Source: Charina bottae (lineage: Eukaryota; Chordata; Lepidosauria; Squamata; Charinaidae). From it: a DNA stretch of 64,000 nt. The stretch spans positions 47,385,916-47,449,915 of the forward strand of contig JALMGJ010000003.1 in assembly GCA_023362775.1 (NCBI GenBank), written 5' to 3'. The stretch's first letter is position 1. Each line of letters starts with the position of its first letter. A model generated the notes under the pieces. That model saw nothing but the letters and a program-made list of their open reading frames with translations. It was not told where the DNA came from and did not search any database. The translations under genes were made by a program, and so were the position numbers. This document shows positions 11,831 to 24,100 of this stretch, in pieces.

Positions 11831-14459
11831 ACCGTCCACACATTGTATTAAGCTGAGAGCTGATTTCAAGTTTTCGGTGTTTTAGGTGAACCCATCCACA
11901 GTCCATACTTATTTATTACTTTGCATGTGCATATTTCACAAGCCACTTTGTGGCCGTTTATCTGTAAAATAGTTTATTTATTTTAAACAAGCAAGTCCAA
12001 CCAAGGGGATCCAAACACATTGATAGGATCTGTACATTGCTAAGTTTTCAACCTTTTATATTTAAGATAACCTAAGAAAAGCAGCGTGGTGTAGCGATTA
12101 GGTGATAGACTAGGGCTGCAAACATTCAATTTATGAAGTTCATAGAGTATCTTTGGGCCAACTACGAGCTCATAGTGATGTATCTAATGAAAATGAACTA
12201 CAAGGTGGTAACAAGTGATGTTACTTCTGGGCTATGATACCAAGCATTTCTGTAACAGAGAGATAATGTGGAAGTTAAAGAAAAAAGAAAGAGATGCAAC
12301 AGGTTATAAGCAATGGCTAACTGAAAGGAAGGAATTAAAAAAATGATAGGTGCCTGATCCAAGCTCACTTCTGCATTAAATTCTTTATGCCCATTCTCAT
12401 GCTCCACTAAAATGGCACATCTGTTGCATATGAACACATGGATACCTTTTTGCTTTCATCTTGTGTGGCTCTTTAACCACTGTTGATTAAGTGTGTTGAG
12501 CAAATGCAGAATAGCCACCATTTCCAGTTAACTACTGTATAACAGGAACTTAAACCCAGGACTGCGATTTCAATTCTGGTAAATGCTAGCCAGAAATGGC
12601 AGCTACTCTGCAATTGCACATCATGCTCAACCATAGAAATCCTATCTACAGTGGTTAAGAAACCTCATGGGATGGGGTAGGCATGCTCATGTTAACCAGG
12701 CAGAGCAGTTTAACATGTTGCACAGAAGCAGCTATTAGTCTTCTCTTTCAGCTGTGGGGGAATAATACCGACTTATTCTTACAGAGTTATTGCGAGGGTT
12801 ACAATAATTCATGTGAAGTATCTTGATAAATGGTGATAACGATTACATAACCTATTCTAGTTATAAGCATAGCCATAGCCTGGAAGTATGCCTGCTTCCC
12901 AGAAAAAAAGAAAAAGTTGAATATGTAGGAAACTTCCTGGAAGCAGTACAGATTACCTTGGCCAGTTTATATTCTGGTTAATACTTGTAATTATTTAGCA
13001 GGATAGCCATTTTATGAAAGAAAATGTATACCATATAATTGTATATTAGGTTTCCAGATGTAAAAAGTTGGCTATCACCACATTAGGATCCTAATAGTTT
13101 CCCTTCTGGGTCTGAAAAAAAAAACAAGAGTTTGTCCAAGTGCTGAGAAACTCCAATAGGTGATTGGGGAAAGGGCTGCAAGAAGATTGACGTACTCATA
13201 CCCCAGAACACCATCAATTTCATCCTCTTCCACAGCAAAGGCAAATCCATCTTTCAGTTGTTGTTTTCAAGCTGGTGCCTTTCAAACATGTTGGAATTCA
13301 CCTATAATAAATCCCCCAGGGGCTTGATGGCTGAGTGAGGACAGGACTTGAGAACAAAGACATCTGGGGAGCACGAGGTTGGGAAAAGAAAGTCTGTTCA
13401 GTTTAAGGGAGCAGCAATTCCATCCTGGCCTTGCTCAGTAGCTCTTATATGAAAGTCATACCAATAGGATAGCTTCTCTGAACACTGATCTTTATTGCGG
13501 TTCCTGGTTAGAAAGAAGCCAGCAACTGCTGCTGGAAAAGCAAGTATGTTTTACAATCTATAGGCCAACTCTTCACACAAATGTTTACTTGGAGGAATAT
13601 AATCCATAGACTTATTTAAAACATTAGATTTCCTCTTTTAACCATCACAGTCAGTCTAATGACAGGCTTTTGTACAATCAAGTGCTTTGCTTTGCACTTG
13701 ATTGTGCAAAAGTATTACAATGAATTGTGCACGTGCATGCAAAAGTTTGAAGATTAAGTCTGTCCAAAGAGTTCCTGCAATCAGGAAGGAACCCAAGATG
13801 AAGCCTATTTCCCTATGTTAGGAAAATCCTATTTTATTTTGAAACAAGGATAACCTTCAGACAGACTCTGTAAGAGCTGCTCGTACCCCAGCGCAGAAAC
13901 TGTATCTGTAATGCCTGAAAGGTTAACTTAAATGTCAGAGATCGCAGAGCCTTTTACAGCTAGCCAGCCGAGTGCCATCACACTCATCCCTTCAAAACTG
14001 GTAAGGAACCAGTGTGTAAAAATAATTATCTCGGCAGTACCGCAATCCCAGCTCGCCCTAACATTTCAGCATTGCCTCTATTCTCTGCTAGAGGTCACCT
14101 CCATCAGAAAGGTTATTTGCAGCCGCGATGCCAGGAGCATCCAGCCTAGAACATACATTTGCAAAAAAACCAGCAACAACTAGGAAGGCCCATTGTAAAC
14201 TAAATGCACTTCCTCCAATGTAATTTTTATTCTTTGATTGACAGAGACAAGAAACAGGGCTGGGCCTTGCTGCATGGTTAAGGTGGCCTGCGGTGCGGAA
14301 CCGAAATGCGTTAGGAAAGGATCTGTTAACTGGTCCCAAACGTGTGCACCTCGTCTGCTTCCACCCCAACCAGCCCCAAAGCTCACAGACTCCATTCATA
14401 ATAATGAGGCGCCCTGCTCAGGCAGAACCCAAGCCAAGCCTATGGAGGAGGCCGAAGAA
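11831..14459. other. PGM1 intron 1, mostly unassigned
   Basis: Besides the two CORE-SINE fragments, there is a 19-bp-arm hairpin at 13667-13712 (one mismatch, 8-base loop). Otherwise unassigned. Confidence 0.4.
12078..12850 (+). repeat. Two old CORE/MIR-like SINE fragments
   Basis: 12078-12200 begins GCAGCGTGGTGTAGCGATTA, like the head of the CORE-SINEs at 15330 and 56981, and has TTTGGGCCAA of the core. 12750-12850 has ACAGAGTTATTGCGAGGGTT, like the 3' part. Both are heavily diverged; the sequence between them is unassigned. Confidence 0.4.
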
Positions 14460-14591
14460 CGGATCCCCGCTTAATATCGCCGCAGCTCGCTTCTTCTCCC
14501 GAAAGCACTTCCTTGCCGTCGCTCCCAGCCCAGCAACGAGCTCACCCGTACGGAATTGGGCGGAGGTGGGGGAGGCAACCGGAAAGAGTCA

Positions 14592-15130
<539 letters not shown>

Positions 15131-15329
15131 CTTATAAGGGACCCATCTTTGAGTTTGCAGAAAAGTATCCTGACACGACGTGAGCCGAACCCCTCCTCCT
15201 TTTATTGCCGGTCTACCCAGTGATGATTGCCTTCCTCCAAGCTAATGGGTGGTGGCAAAGCTTAAGAGATTCTACGCACCTTCAGGCTGCTGGATGGTAG
15301 AGGAATAAGGGGAATAGTACTTTAGAGAG

Positions 15330-15545
15330 CCAGTTTGGTGTAGTGGTTAAGGCATAAGGCTAGAAACTGGGAGACTGGGAATTCTAGTCCCACCTTAGGC
15401 ACAAAACCAGCTGGGTGACCTTGGGCCAGTCCCTCTCTCTCAGCCCTAGGAAGGAGGCAATGGCAAACTACTTCTGAAAAACCTGCCAAGAAAACTGCAG
15501 GGACTGGTCCATGCAGTCTCCGAGAATTCGACAAGATTGAAACGA
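15330..15545 (+). mobile_element. CORE/MIR-like SINE
   Basis: tRNA-like head (AGCCAGTTTGGTGTAGTGGTTAAG), then the core GCTGGGTGACCTTGGGCCAG followed by CTCTCTCAGCCC and an A-rich end. The core matches the MIR/CORE-SINE superfamily. Related copies: 33849, 56981 and 58690. Confidence 0.75.
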
Positions 15546-15699
15546 TTAAAAAAAATCAACTTTAGTATTAGTACAGCTAAGGACAACTTAAGACCGTCTC
15601 AAGGCTTTTCTCCACTTGTACCTAATTAGCGTACAAACATGCCCTGGAAATCATCTAGCCTGACCCCTGACGCTGCCCTTAGCTGCACTGCCATTAAAA

Positions 15700-16505
15700 T
15701 AGTATTCCATCCCTTATTCTGACACTGTCCAAGGATGCCTAGGATGTCCAAAGATGACTAGGGCAACAGCCGAACCGCCCACCAGATCCTCAGGGAAAAC
15801 CCCAAGCTCTCTCTGGAACTCCACAGGGTCCATCAATTGACTGGGGCGGGCCGATCGAACAGGCACTGTCTCCCTGCAGGGAGGGGTGACACCAGTGAGC
15901 TGAAGGCAACCGGGGAGGGATATTTCCATGGCAACGGACTGATGTTAATGTCCTCCACTGCCAGATCACATCTCAACCACCCCGAGAAAAAAACCAGACC
16001 TAACATGCGGCCTCCAGTATGCACGGGCCATCAATGACTTGAGATAACATCGGGCTGGACTGAATATCACTGGGTGGCAAAGTGAAATCCCCAAGAACCA
16101 GCAGCCTATTGCCAACCCAGCAAGGGAATCCAGCAGCTCAGGCAGGGAAGCCTCTGGGCAGCAGGGAGGGTGGTACAGCAGCAGCAATCCCAACTGTTCC
16201 CTTGAGCCCAGCTTCAGCCAGAGCACCTCACATCCAGTTATCTGCAGAGCGGAGCCCCTGAAAGCCTGTAACGGCACCCGGATGACCACAGCGACCCCTC
16301 CCCTCCTCCCCTGGGCTCTCGGCTGGTGCAAAACCCGAAACCCGGGTGGGCACATTTCCAAGAGGGGAGCCCCACCCTCCAAGCCCAACCAGGTCTCAGT
16401 AAGATGTGCCTCCAAGGTAAGATCATGGACGAGGGCAGCTTTGTTACACACTGACCTGGCATTCAAAAGGAACACCCGCAGAAGGACTGAGGGTGTGGCA
16501 AACAT
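15700..16505 (-). pseudogene. L2/CR1-clade LINE endonuclease fragment
   Basis: Minus-strand translation gives LLNARSVCNKAALVHDLTLE, HLTETWLG, LCPPG-like EMCPPGFRVLHQPRA and GRRGGVAVV in order. These are the N-terminal motifs of the apurinic-type endonuclease of L2/CR1-clade LINEs. A 179-codon frame survives, but the expected GDFN motif is altered and the rest of the pol is gone. It lies between PGM1 and EFCAB7. Confidence 0.75.
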
Positions 16506-16780
16506 CTCAGAAGGGACCCTCCCTAGTTTCTTGGTCTGTAAAGGTGCAGGGAGAGAGATGTACTTTCAGACTTGCAAGATTCTATTAACCTTACAATAAA
16601 GATAGAGCTAGTACTTCTGGGTGTGCTTCTTGTCTGGACTCCCTCGCAAGGCTGACATCAATCTTGCAAGTCTACTACTCTCTTCCTAAGAAACAGAAGA
16701 TCCCCCTTGGAGTTTTAGGAATGGCCTAATTTCTGCGGCTCCTCCTGTCTCTCAAGGACATTCTCACAGACCATTACAGA
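16495..16780. mobile_element. Foldback-type element, copy 2 (degraded)
   Basis: Matches the element at 7648-8040: AACATCTCAGAAGGGACCCT on the left arm, the spacer with TTACAATAAAGATAG and AGGCTGACATCAATCTTGC, and the right-arm end CTCCTGTCTCTCAAGGACATTC. Identity is lower than within copy 1; the ends are approximate. Confidence 0.5.
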
Positions 16781-17329
16781 ATGGGGCTTTGAAGGAGCAG
16801 CCAGGCACCTCATGCTGTCTCACTCACTCACCTGCTTTCTCTCTCTCAAACTGTGATGGCCCAAAGCAGCTCATTTTTCTTCTCCACCCTACAGAGAGGA
16901 TGGGCCAGGCTTCCCATTTGGGCTTCCTACTTTCAGTTCCACATTACAGCTTTCTCACTGCCAGAAAGGTAAAACCTCTTGAATCGAACTTGACTCTTGG
17001 TGACTACATGGACCTGTTCTTGGGGTTTCCTTAGCAGTAATACACAATTAGGTTGCCATGCTTTCATCCAGAATCATTTTTTTTACTTCCCATTTAGCCT
17101 ATAGACCTGGGAATTCCTTAGATATCTCCCATCCAACTATTAATCAAGGAGTCTGAAAATGCTTACTTTCCCAAGATTAATCAAAACTCACTAAGTGTTG
17201 CAACCTTTACCTTTAGCTTAGCCTTGTTACATCAAATCCTTTCTGCTTCATCACCCAAAGATACTGAGTAAGCAGTGGTACAAAGAATGATTATCAATCA
17301 GACACATGACCAGGCTGTGGTCATATCAC

Positions 17330-17690
17330 ATACTTATGTTTAATTGAACCATGGCTTAGGGAATTAACAAATAAACAGCAACAAGTAAACTGTAGTCACT
17401 GTGGCTGGGTTTATAAAACTATGTTTGAGCCATAAACTAGCCAACCATGTCTTACCCTGGCATATTGTGCAAACATGTTTCACTGGATAGAATTCCCAAC
17501 AGTTTATTAGTTACTGTTTCTATCCCACTATTGACATTTGACAACAGGTATGATACTTAAAAGATCTGGAGACTGGAAAATGGCTGGGTGTAAACATTGG
17601 ACAAAGAATGGTTTAGTATAACCAAAGACTAAGCGGCACACATATCACATTAGACTTAGCATGATATGTGAATCCACACAGTCTCTTTTG
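17330..17690. repeat. CCATGG-type inverted repeat family, old copy
   Basis: Contains ACCATGGCTTAG, CTGGCATATTGTGCAAACATG, GGCACACATATCACATTAGA and AGCATGATATGTGAATCC, the vocabulary of the family also seen at 6385 and 59505. Boundaries are uncertain. Confidence 0.4.
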
Positions 17691-17737
17691 ATGCATAGTG
17701 CTAAAATAAATGAATGATATGCCCAATGACTAACTTA

Positions 17738-17870
17738 TGTTGTTGTTTATTCGTTCAGTCACTTCCAACTCTTTGTGACTTCATGGACCAGCCCACGCCA
17801 GAGCTTCCTGTCGGCTGTCACCATCCCCAGCTCCCCCAAGGTCGAGTCCGTCACCTCCAGAATATCATCC
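17738..17870 (-). mobile_element. RTE/BovB LINE 3' fragment
   Basis: The reverse complement is the BovB 3' end with the GAATAAACAACAAC-type terminus, 133 bp long. A perfect 12-bp duplication ATGACTAACTTA (17726-17737 and 17871-17882) flanks it, so this is a complete, strongly 5'-truncated insertion. Confidence 0.88.
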
Positions 17871-17914
17871 ATGACTAACTTACACATGCAGTATATAATA
17901 AATTCCTCTCCTAT

Positions 17915-17993
17915 TCGGGGAGATGGGCAGGGATAAAATAAATAAATAAATTAATTAATTAATTAATTAATTAATTAATTAATTAATTAATTC
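17915..17993 (+). repeat. L2-like 3' end with (TTAA/TAAA)n microsatellite
   Basis: GGGGAGATGGGCAGGGATAA is followed by about 50 bp of AAAT and then ATTA units. The microsatellite probably grew from the LINE tail. Confidence 0.65.
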
Positions 17994-18317
17994 CAGGTTC
18001 AAATGTTAGTAACATTCATTATTACTTTTTTTCTGGAAGTTTGTAATACTTTGTTCTTTATCATGGAGTAAAATTTGAGGATGAATAAGAGGTTGCAGCC
18101 TGGGAATGTGAAATAATTTCCCAGTTCCTGATACATCGCCCTTGTGTTTAACATGTACTGTAAACCTAAAGGTCAAATAATGGTAAGATATTAATAATTA
18201 AGTCAGGTAGCAAACTATAAGGGGAAAAATCCAAGCTTTTGCTTGTCTAGGTCTGTGTTCTTTGAGTGTAAAAACTAAAATGAATATATATTTTCATATT
18301 GATTAATCAATTATATT

Positions 18318-18440
18318 TTTAAAAAATTATTTATTTATTTATTTATTTTTCAAATTTATTCCCCGCCCATCTCCCATACAAGGGACTCTGGGCGGGTTAC
18401 AATATTAATACAATAATACAATATTAAAAAAAAACAACTA
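18318..18440 (-). repeat. L2-like LINE 3' end, minus orientation
   Basis: An ATTT tail followed by CCCCGCCCATCTCCC...GGACTCTGGGCGGGTTACAA, the reverse complement of the LINE 3' end. Confidence 0.65.
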
Positions 18441-20159
18441 TATTGCATTGATTGACAGACTGACATTAATCAAGGCCATCAGAGGCAAAGTACAATTCAT
18501 TCTGTTGTGCTGTAATTTTTTTATTTCCCAGATTTTAATCTATCTTTTTACAAAAATGTCCAAAATGGCTTTCAAAAAGGTGTACCAAAATCAGACAGTG
18601 ATACAAATTTAAAATAAGAAAGATTTAACAAGAAAATGCTTTGTTTAAGGATATCATTGAATAAAAACTAGTAATGTTTCCAAGCTTACCAGGGAAGCTG
18701 AAATAAACCTCTGTCTCATTTCCACATGTTGAACATCTGACTGAAGAGATGGAGAAGGGCTTAGAAATGGAACAAAAGTGAATTTGTATGAGAGGACACA
18801 ATTTTTAAGGTACTTTGGTTGCAGAAAATTTTGTATTTTAAAAGTGATTAAAACAAGTATCCAGGATTTATTTATTTATCAATTATTTGTCAACTGGCTC
18901 AATCTGTAAAGACTATGGGCAATTTATAGCAAAAAGCAATAAAAACATTAGCAATAAGAAAAACATAAATAATTCTAACTATTATGATCACCCAGATGAT
19001 CTGAGGCAAAGGCATGATGAAATAAAATTGTCTTAAGTGCCTTGCAGAATGTAGAGGGACAGGGCCAAACGTATCTCCAGGGGCCGCTTGCTGCAAAATG
19101 TGGGGGTGAACGTGGAGAAAGGCTGTCGTCTCATTCATGCCCCATGAACATCACCAGTAAGTAAGTTCCATTCTGAAACTGGTACTTGCAGATACAATTT
19201 TCCTGCGATGTAAATTCTAATATTTGCTTGTGCCTCATTTGGTATCACGATTCTTGTTCTTGTTTTTGTTCCTAAAGTAAGGTGTTAATTTTCATCTAAT
19301 TATGACATTTGGGAGGGGACTAATATAGTAGTACTAATTATAAAGCTACTGTATGTGAAGGAGCAGCAGTAAGCCACTTGCACACTTGCCACTTGCACAC
19401 AAAGGCTTGCACACTTTATGTGAATGTGACCGTAACCTAAAAAAGGTGTGGGACTCTTAATAGGGCCTCCCCCTGGAAGGATTTTTTTTCTTGTACTACT
19501 TTACAGGTCTGAAAACTGCCTCATATGTTCAGAATAAACTATGGATGCTAAATTATCAATCAACTAATATACCTACAGCAGAAGTACCGGTTTAGTTTGT
19601 GTGCTCAAAAATGGTTTTCTAATTATAATTTCATTTATTCCATAAATTAAAATACAGCTACGCTAAGCATCAGTATGAATGCCTTCAGCTTGACTTGAAA
19701 GGCAGATTCTGAATTCACTAAGCATGGTTTTAATTTCAGAACTGACATTTACTTGTCTAGTATTCTGTTACCTCCGAAGTCAGAGTACAAGAGGGGCTCT
19801 GAGATAAATATAGCTTTTCAAGACTTCTTGCTCTTGAAGGTTATATAAATCTGATATCTTACTGAAATTTTAAGCTTGTTTGTAGAAAGCAATAGATAAA
19901 ACTATCATTCTTTAGACTGAATAAACAAGATAATGAAATATCCTCAGTGTAAAGAAACATTGAATTAAAAAAAATCTCCATTCTTTCCTCTTTGGTTTAT
20001 TATACAGCTACAATAAATAAATCAGTTTGAATAGAAAAAATAAGATGTTGCACAAAGAAACTAGGCACATCTATATGACAGATGTGGAGACTTCCAAGAT
20101 TCATAACCACTGGACAAAACCACAATTTTTCAGTCTTTTTAATTTGGAACCAAAATGCT
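18441..20159. other. Intergenic PGM1-EFCAB7, unassigned
   Basis: AT-rich. A LINE-like tail may lie near 18870-19030 (ATTTATTTATC..). No exon seen. With 20457-21013 it is the probable 3' UTR/downstream region of EFCAB7. Confidence 0.4.
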
Positions 20160-20167
20160 ACATATAC

Positions 20168-20456
20168 CAGCTTTTCTCAAACTTTTTACTCTGGAAGAAC
20201 CCTTGAAATAATTTTCAGGTCTCAGGGAACCCCTGCATAAAAATCACCAAAAATATGAAAACTTAGCAGTACAAGTCACTTCTAACCCACACAATCCACG
20301 TTTTACAACATTTACAACAACAGCAAAGCAGCAGGCCGGCATTTGAGTCATTCTCACCACTGTAAGTGTTAGTATTGTGCATTGCATGAAGTTAAAAAAA
20401 ATGTTTATTTTTTTCTCAGTCATGATCTCTTGTGGAACCCCAGTTGGGAAAGGCTG
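20168..20456. mobile_element. hAT-type non-autonomous element with SPIN-like ends
   Basis: Left end CAGCTTTTCTCAAACTTTTT; right end TTGGGAAAGGCTG, partly inverse. Candidate 8-bp duplication ACATATAC/GTGTATAC matches 5 of 8, all three differences being transitions, with central TA. It contains GAACCC..GGGAACCCCTG words. It is an old copy lying in the presumed 3' UTR/downstream region of EFCAB7. Confidence 0.6.
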
Positions 20457-21013
20457 GTGTATACTCTATATGATTTGAAAAACTTTTAAAATATAGGGGT
20501 TTTTTTTAATGCATTTTAAATTGCTTTTCAAGAGTGCAATCAATGCCTTTACTAATGCCATTTCCAAAATACAACTTAAGACAAGATGGAATACACACAG
20601 CTGTATATCCATTCTTCTTTTTCATTTAATGGTATCACGTGCTGACAGACCTGTGTATAAAACATGGAAAAAAGGAAATCAACTATTTTCTCTTTTACAA
20701 TTCTTGCAGAATATGAATAATTTAGAACTAACAGTTGTCATCCAGGATATATTAATTATAAATATTTGTTTACCCCACATTTCAAGACGTAACAATACTG
20801 TATGTATATATATTTATATCCTAACAATTGAGTATTATAGACAAGACTACAAAGCCATATAGCAAATATTTAGACAACGTGAAATAAAGAACCCATAAGA
20901 CATTCCTTCAGCATGGGTGTATAACCACTGTTCCTCTCAAATAAAATTACTTGTAGGCAGAAATATTAATAATATTTTTACAAGATTTCATAGCTGAAAT
21001 AGTAACATACTTG

Positions 21014-21184
21014 TTATTGGCCTAGTACCAATGAACTATAGAATGAATGAGTGAATGAATGAATGCATTTAATTACCATCATGGAATATGGAGCTATTTC
21101 AATAGCAAAAGTGTCAAGCCCTCTATTATTTACACAGTTTTTACTCTGCTTGTTATTGATGTAAATGACTGGTTTGCTTTCAGA
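21014..21184 (-). CDS. EFCAB7: EFCAB7 last coding exon with stop codon
   Basis: Encodes [20 protein letters not shown] through IAPYSMMV, conserved, then [18 protein letters not shown] and stop. The final part overlaps a GAAT microsatellite (21041-21065) and does not resemble the human end (..YYCIYSLIS). Acceptor CAG before 21184. The 3' UTR and poly(A) site were not fixed; a minus-strand AATAAA at 20404-20409 lies inside a hAT fragment. Confidence 0.9.
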   Translation of the reverse strand, partial: SESKPVIYINNKQSKNCVNNRGLDTFAIEIAPYSMMVIKCIHSFTHSFYSSLVLGQ

Positions 21185-24100
21185 CTGTGAAGAGAAAAAC
21201 ATCAAACCATTGGAGCAATATCAATCAGTAAGATTGGCAATCATACGTATTGACAACATATAAAAGATTGAGAGAAATAAGAAATAATGTAATGCAGCTT
21301 TCTCCAACCTGGTGCTAGACTTCAGCTCTCTTAATTCTTATCTGACATGGTTGTCTCTTGAAAGTGTCTAACATTTATTGTAAAGCAGCAATTTCAACTC
21401 TTAAGACCAAACTCCACCTTTTAAGTTAGTCTCTGTCTTATCCCCCTCTCTTTCTGCTCTTAAAAAAACCCAAAATCTTAAGAAAAAATAAAATAGTTGC
21501 AAAATTAATATATCACAATCCATCAAAAGAAGAGCAGAGTTGTTGAGGGATGTTTTGGGAAATGAATAACCAAGGACACCATGAATCTGAAATGTGAAGC
21601 TAAGAATTCTTGTAGTTCATGATCCTCAAAGTACTCCATGATTTCCTCAAAACAACTGCTTACACTGCTAAAAGGAAAAGTTTAGCATTTAAACTAAACA
21701 TCGCTTGACTCTTCAATTTCTTATAGATCTTCAATTACTAATTAAAATGAAAAAGCAATGGCTTTGAATAAAATGAAAAACTGGAGGATCAAACAGTATA
21801 TTGGACATACCTCATGAAATCTAATTCATGGCTAATGTCAGCAACTAAAGTGCTTTGCCAATAGCTTCTAAAGACCTATCGTAGTGAGCTACTGTAGATT
21901 GTGCCCATAGATACCAGAGGCTTCTTCAAACACAGAAGAGAGTTCTGTGTTTAGCAACACATATTTAACAACTTTTGCATTCATGGGATTTTGCTTATAC
22001 AGTAATACCCAATTTTCTGCCTCTAATCAGCACTCTTTGCTTCCTTCATGTCATGTGCCAATGTTTACCTCAAGCCACAGATATCAAGGCTCAGAAACTG
22101 GAATATCCAAAATCTTTCTTTAAATAGGTCTATATTTGTAATGGTATTCCCCGTAGTAACCTATGGCTGCGAGAGCTGGACCATAAGGAAGGCAGAGTGA
22201 AGGAAGATAGATGCTTTTGAACTGTGGTGATGGAGGAAAAATCTGAGAGTGCCTTGGACTGCAAGAAGATCAAACCAGTCCATACTCCAGGAAATAAAGC
22301 CAGACTGCTCACTTGAGGGAATGATATTAAAGGCAAAACTGAAGTACTTTGGCCACATAATGAGAAGACAGGATACCCTGGAATAGAAGCTGAGGCTAGG
22401 GAAAGTGGAAGGCAAAAGGAAGAGGGGCCGACCAAGGGCAAGATGGATGGATGATATTCTGGAGGTGACGGACTCGACCGTGGGGGAGCTGGGGATGGCG
22501 ACGGCCGACAGGAAGCTCTGGCGTGGGCTGGTCCATGAAGTCACGAAGAGTCAGAAGCGACTGAACGAATAAACAACAAATATTTGTAAAAAGTGTTCCC
22601 ACTGTACATATCATAAAGTACCTTGTTTTCAATAACAGAAGTGATCCGGTTATTGCTTTTATATGTGTGAATAATAATATTTTCACTGAGATTGATTGGC
22701 TTAGCTTCTCCTTTATCAACCACGCTCATACAAATCAGATTCTTAAGTTGTTCACCACCAGTTTCCAGGCAAACAGGTTTAATTCTAGGTCTGCCCTTTT
22801 CTGCATAGATGTGAATAGAAAATGGGCATGCCTATTGAAAATGAGGGAAAAATATTTATTAGATCCATCACATTGCTACTACAATATTTTGTCTATCATT
22901 CTAAATATTATTTACAGAAATACTGAATTATCCTTTGAAAGTAAAGAAAGATTTGGTAAAATGTAACTGAAAATGGCCTTGATCTGATGGCCAAAAACTA
23001 TGATATAGACAAATTAATATATTTGAAACTCTGAAATACTCCTTTTGTCTTCCTTGGTTAGAGGAAGTTGTCCTGGTTAGGACAACATGGTTAGGGGTTG
23101 GTTGTCTTCCTTGGTTAGAGATAACACTGATGACCTAATTCTTTATCACAGTTCTGTGATTGCCCAAATATAGTTTGATAATTAGGTCAGTTCTGAAATG
23201 AACCCTCCCTCCCTCCCAATGTTTATTATTTATCATAAATGGATAAAGATTTTAAAAAGAGGTGATAGATCATTGGAAAGAAGGCTGAATCTACAGTATA
23301 AGGCTTCATGCCCTGAGGCTGCTTATCTTTTTGGCAAAAGGAACTACTGGGCCAAAATCAGCAAGCGGAATGGTTTTCCTTTTCTTTTTGGGTCTTCGTG
23401 CTCACTCCCTCTGTTTCAGAGTTGGAGGACTTTCCAAAGCTGATAGGGATTAATGGAAAGCCCCGCTACAAATGAAGTTGGACCTAACTCCATGTTGCCA
23501 ATGATATCATTGGTAATATACAAACTGCTAAGAATTCATATAAAGTCAACAGTACACAGATATTATAATAGACAAATATAATTATTAGGTTATTTTTCCT
23601 TTATAGACTGCACAAAATACTGATACTTCCTTTTGCATAACGAACATAATGACTTTGGACATGAATATTTCATATGACAGGTCACAACTCAATTTATGAT
23701 ACAATAATTAACTCAGAAACAAAATTTCAAAGCCTGATTTGCATAATTAAGTTTGTCTGTATAACAGCCTACCTGGATCTAAAAAGAGATTAACTTAAAG
23801 AAATTCTGAAAGATTATTACAACTGAACATATACATATTTGTTTTTCTTGAACAATTAACAGCCATACCTCAGTTAATTCCATTGATTTATTGTAGCCCA
23901 TAGAGCTCAAAGTCAGCCACAAGCTTCTGAGATCCTCAGCTTTTTCACTAACATCCATATTATTCAAATCCATAAACCCTTTTTTGGTGAGTTCGCTGTT
24001 CTTCATATCAACAATTTCTATTTAAAATAGAAAACACAAAGCAGTTATATGTTGAGGAATTACAGCAAAACTACTTATAGGACAAATGTTGGGATAAAAT

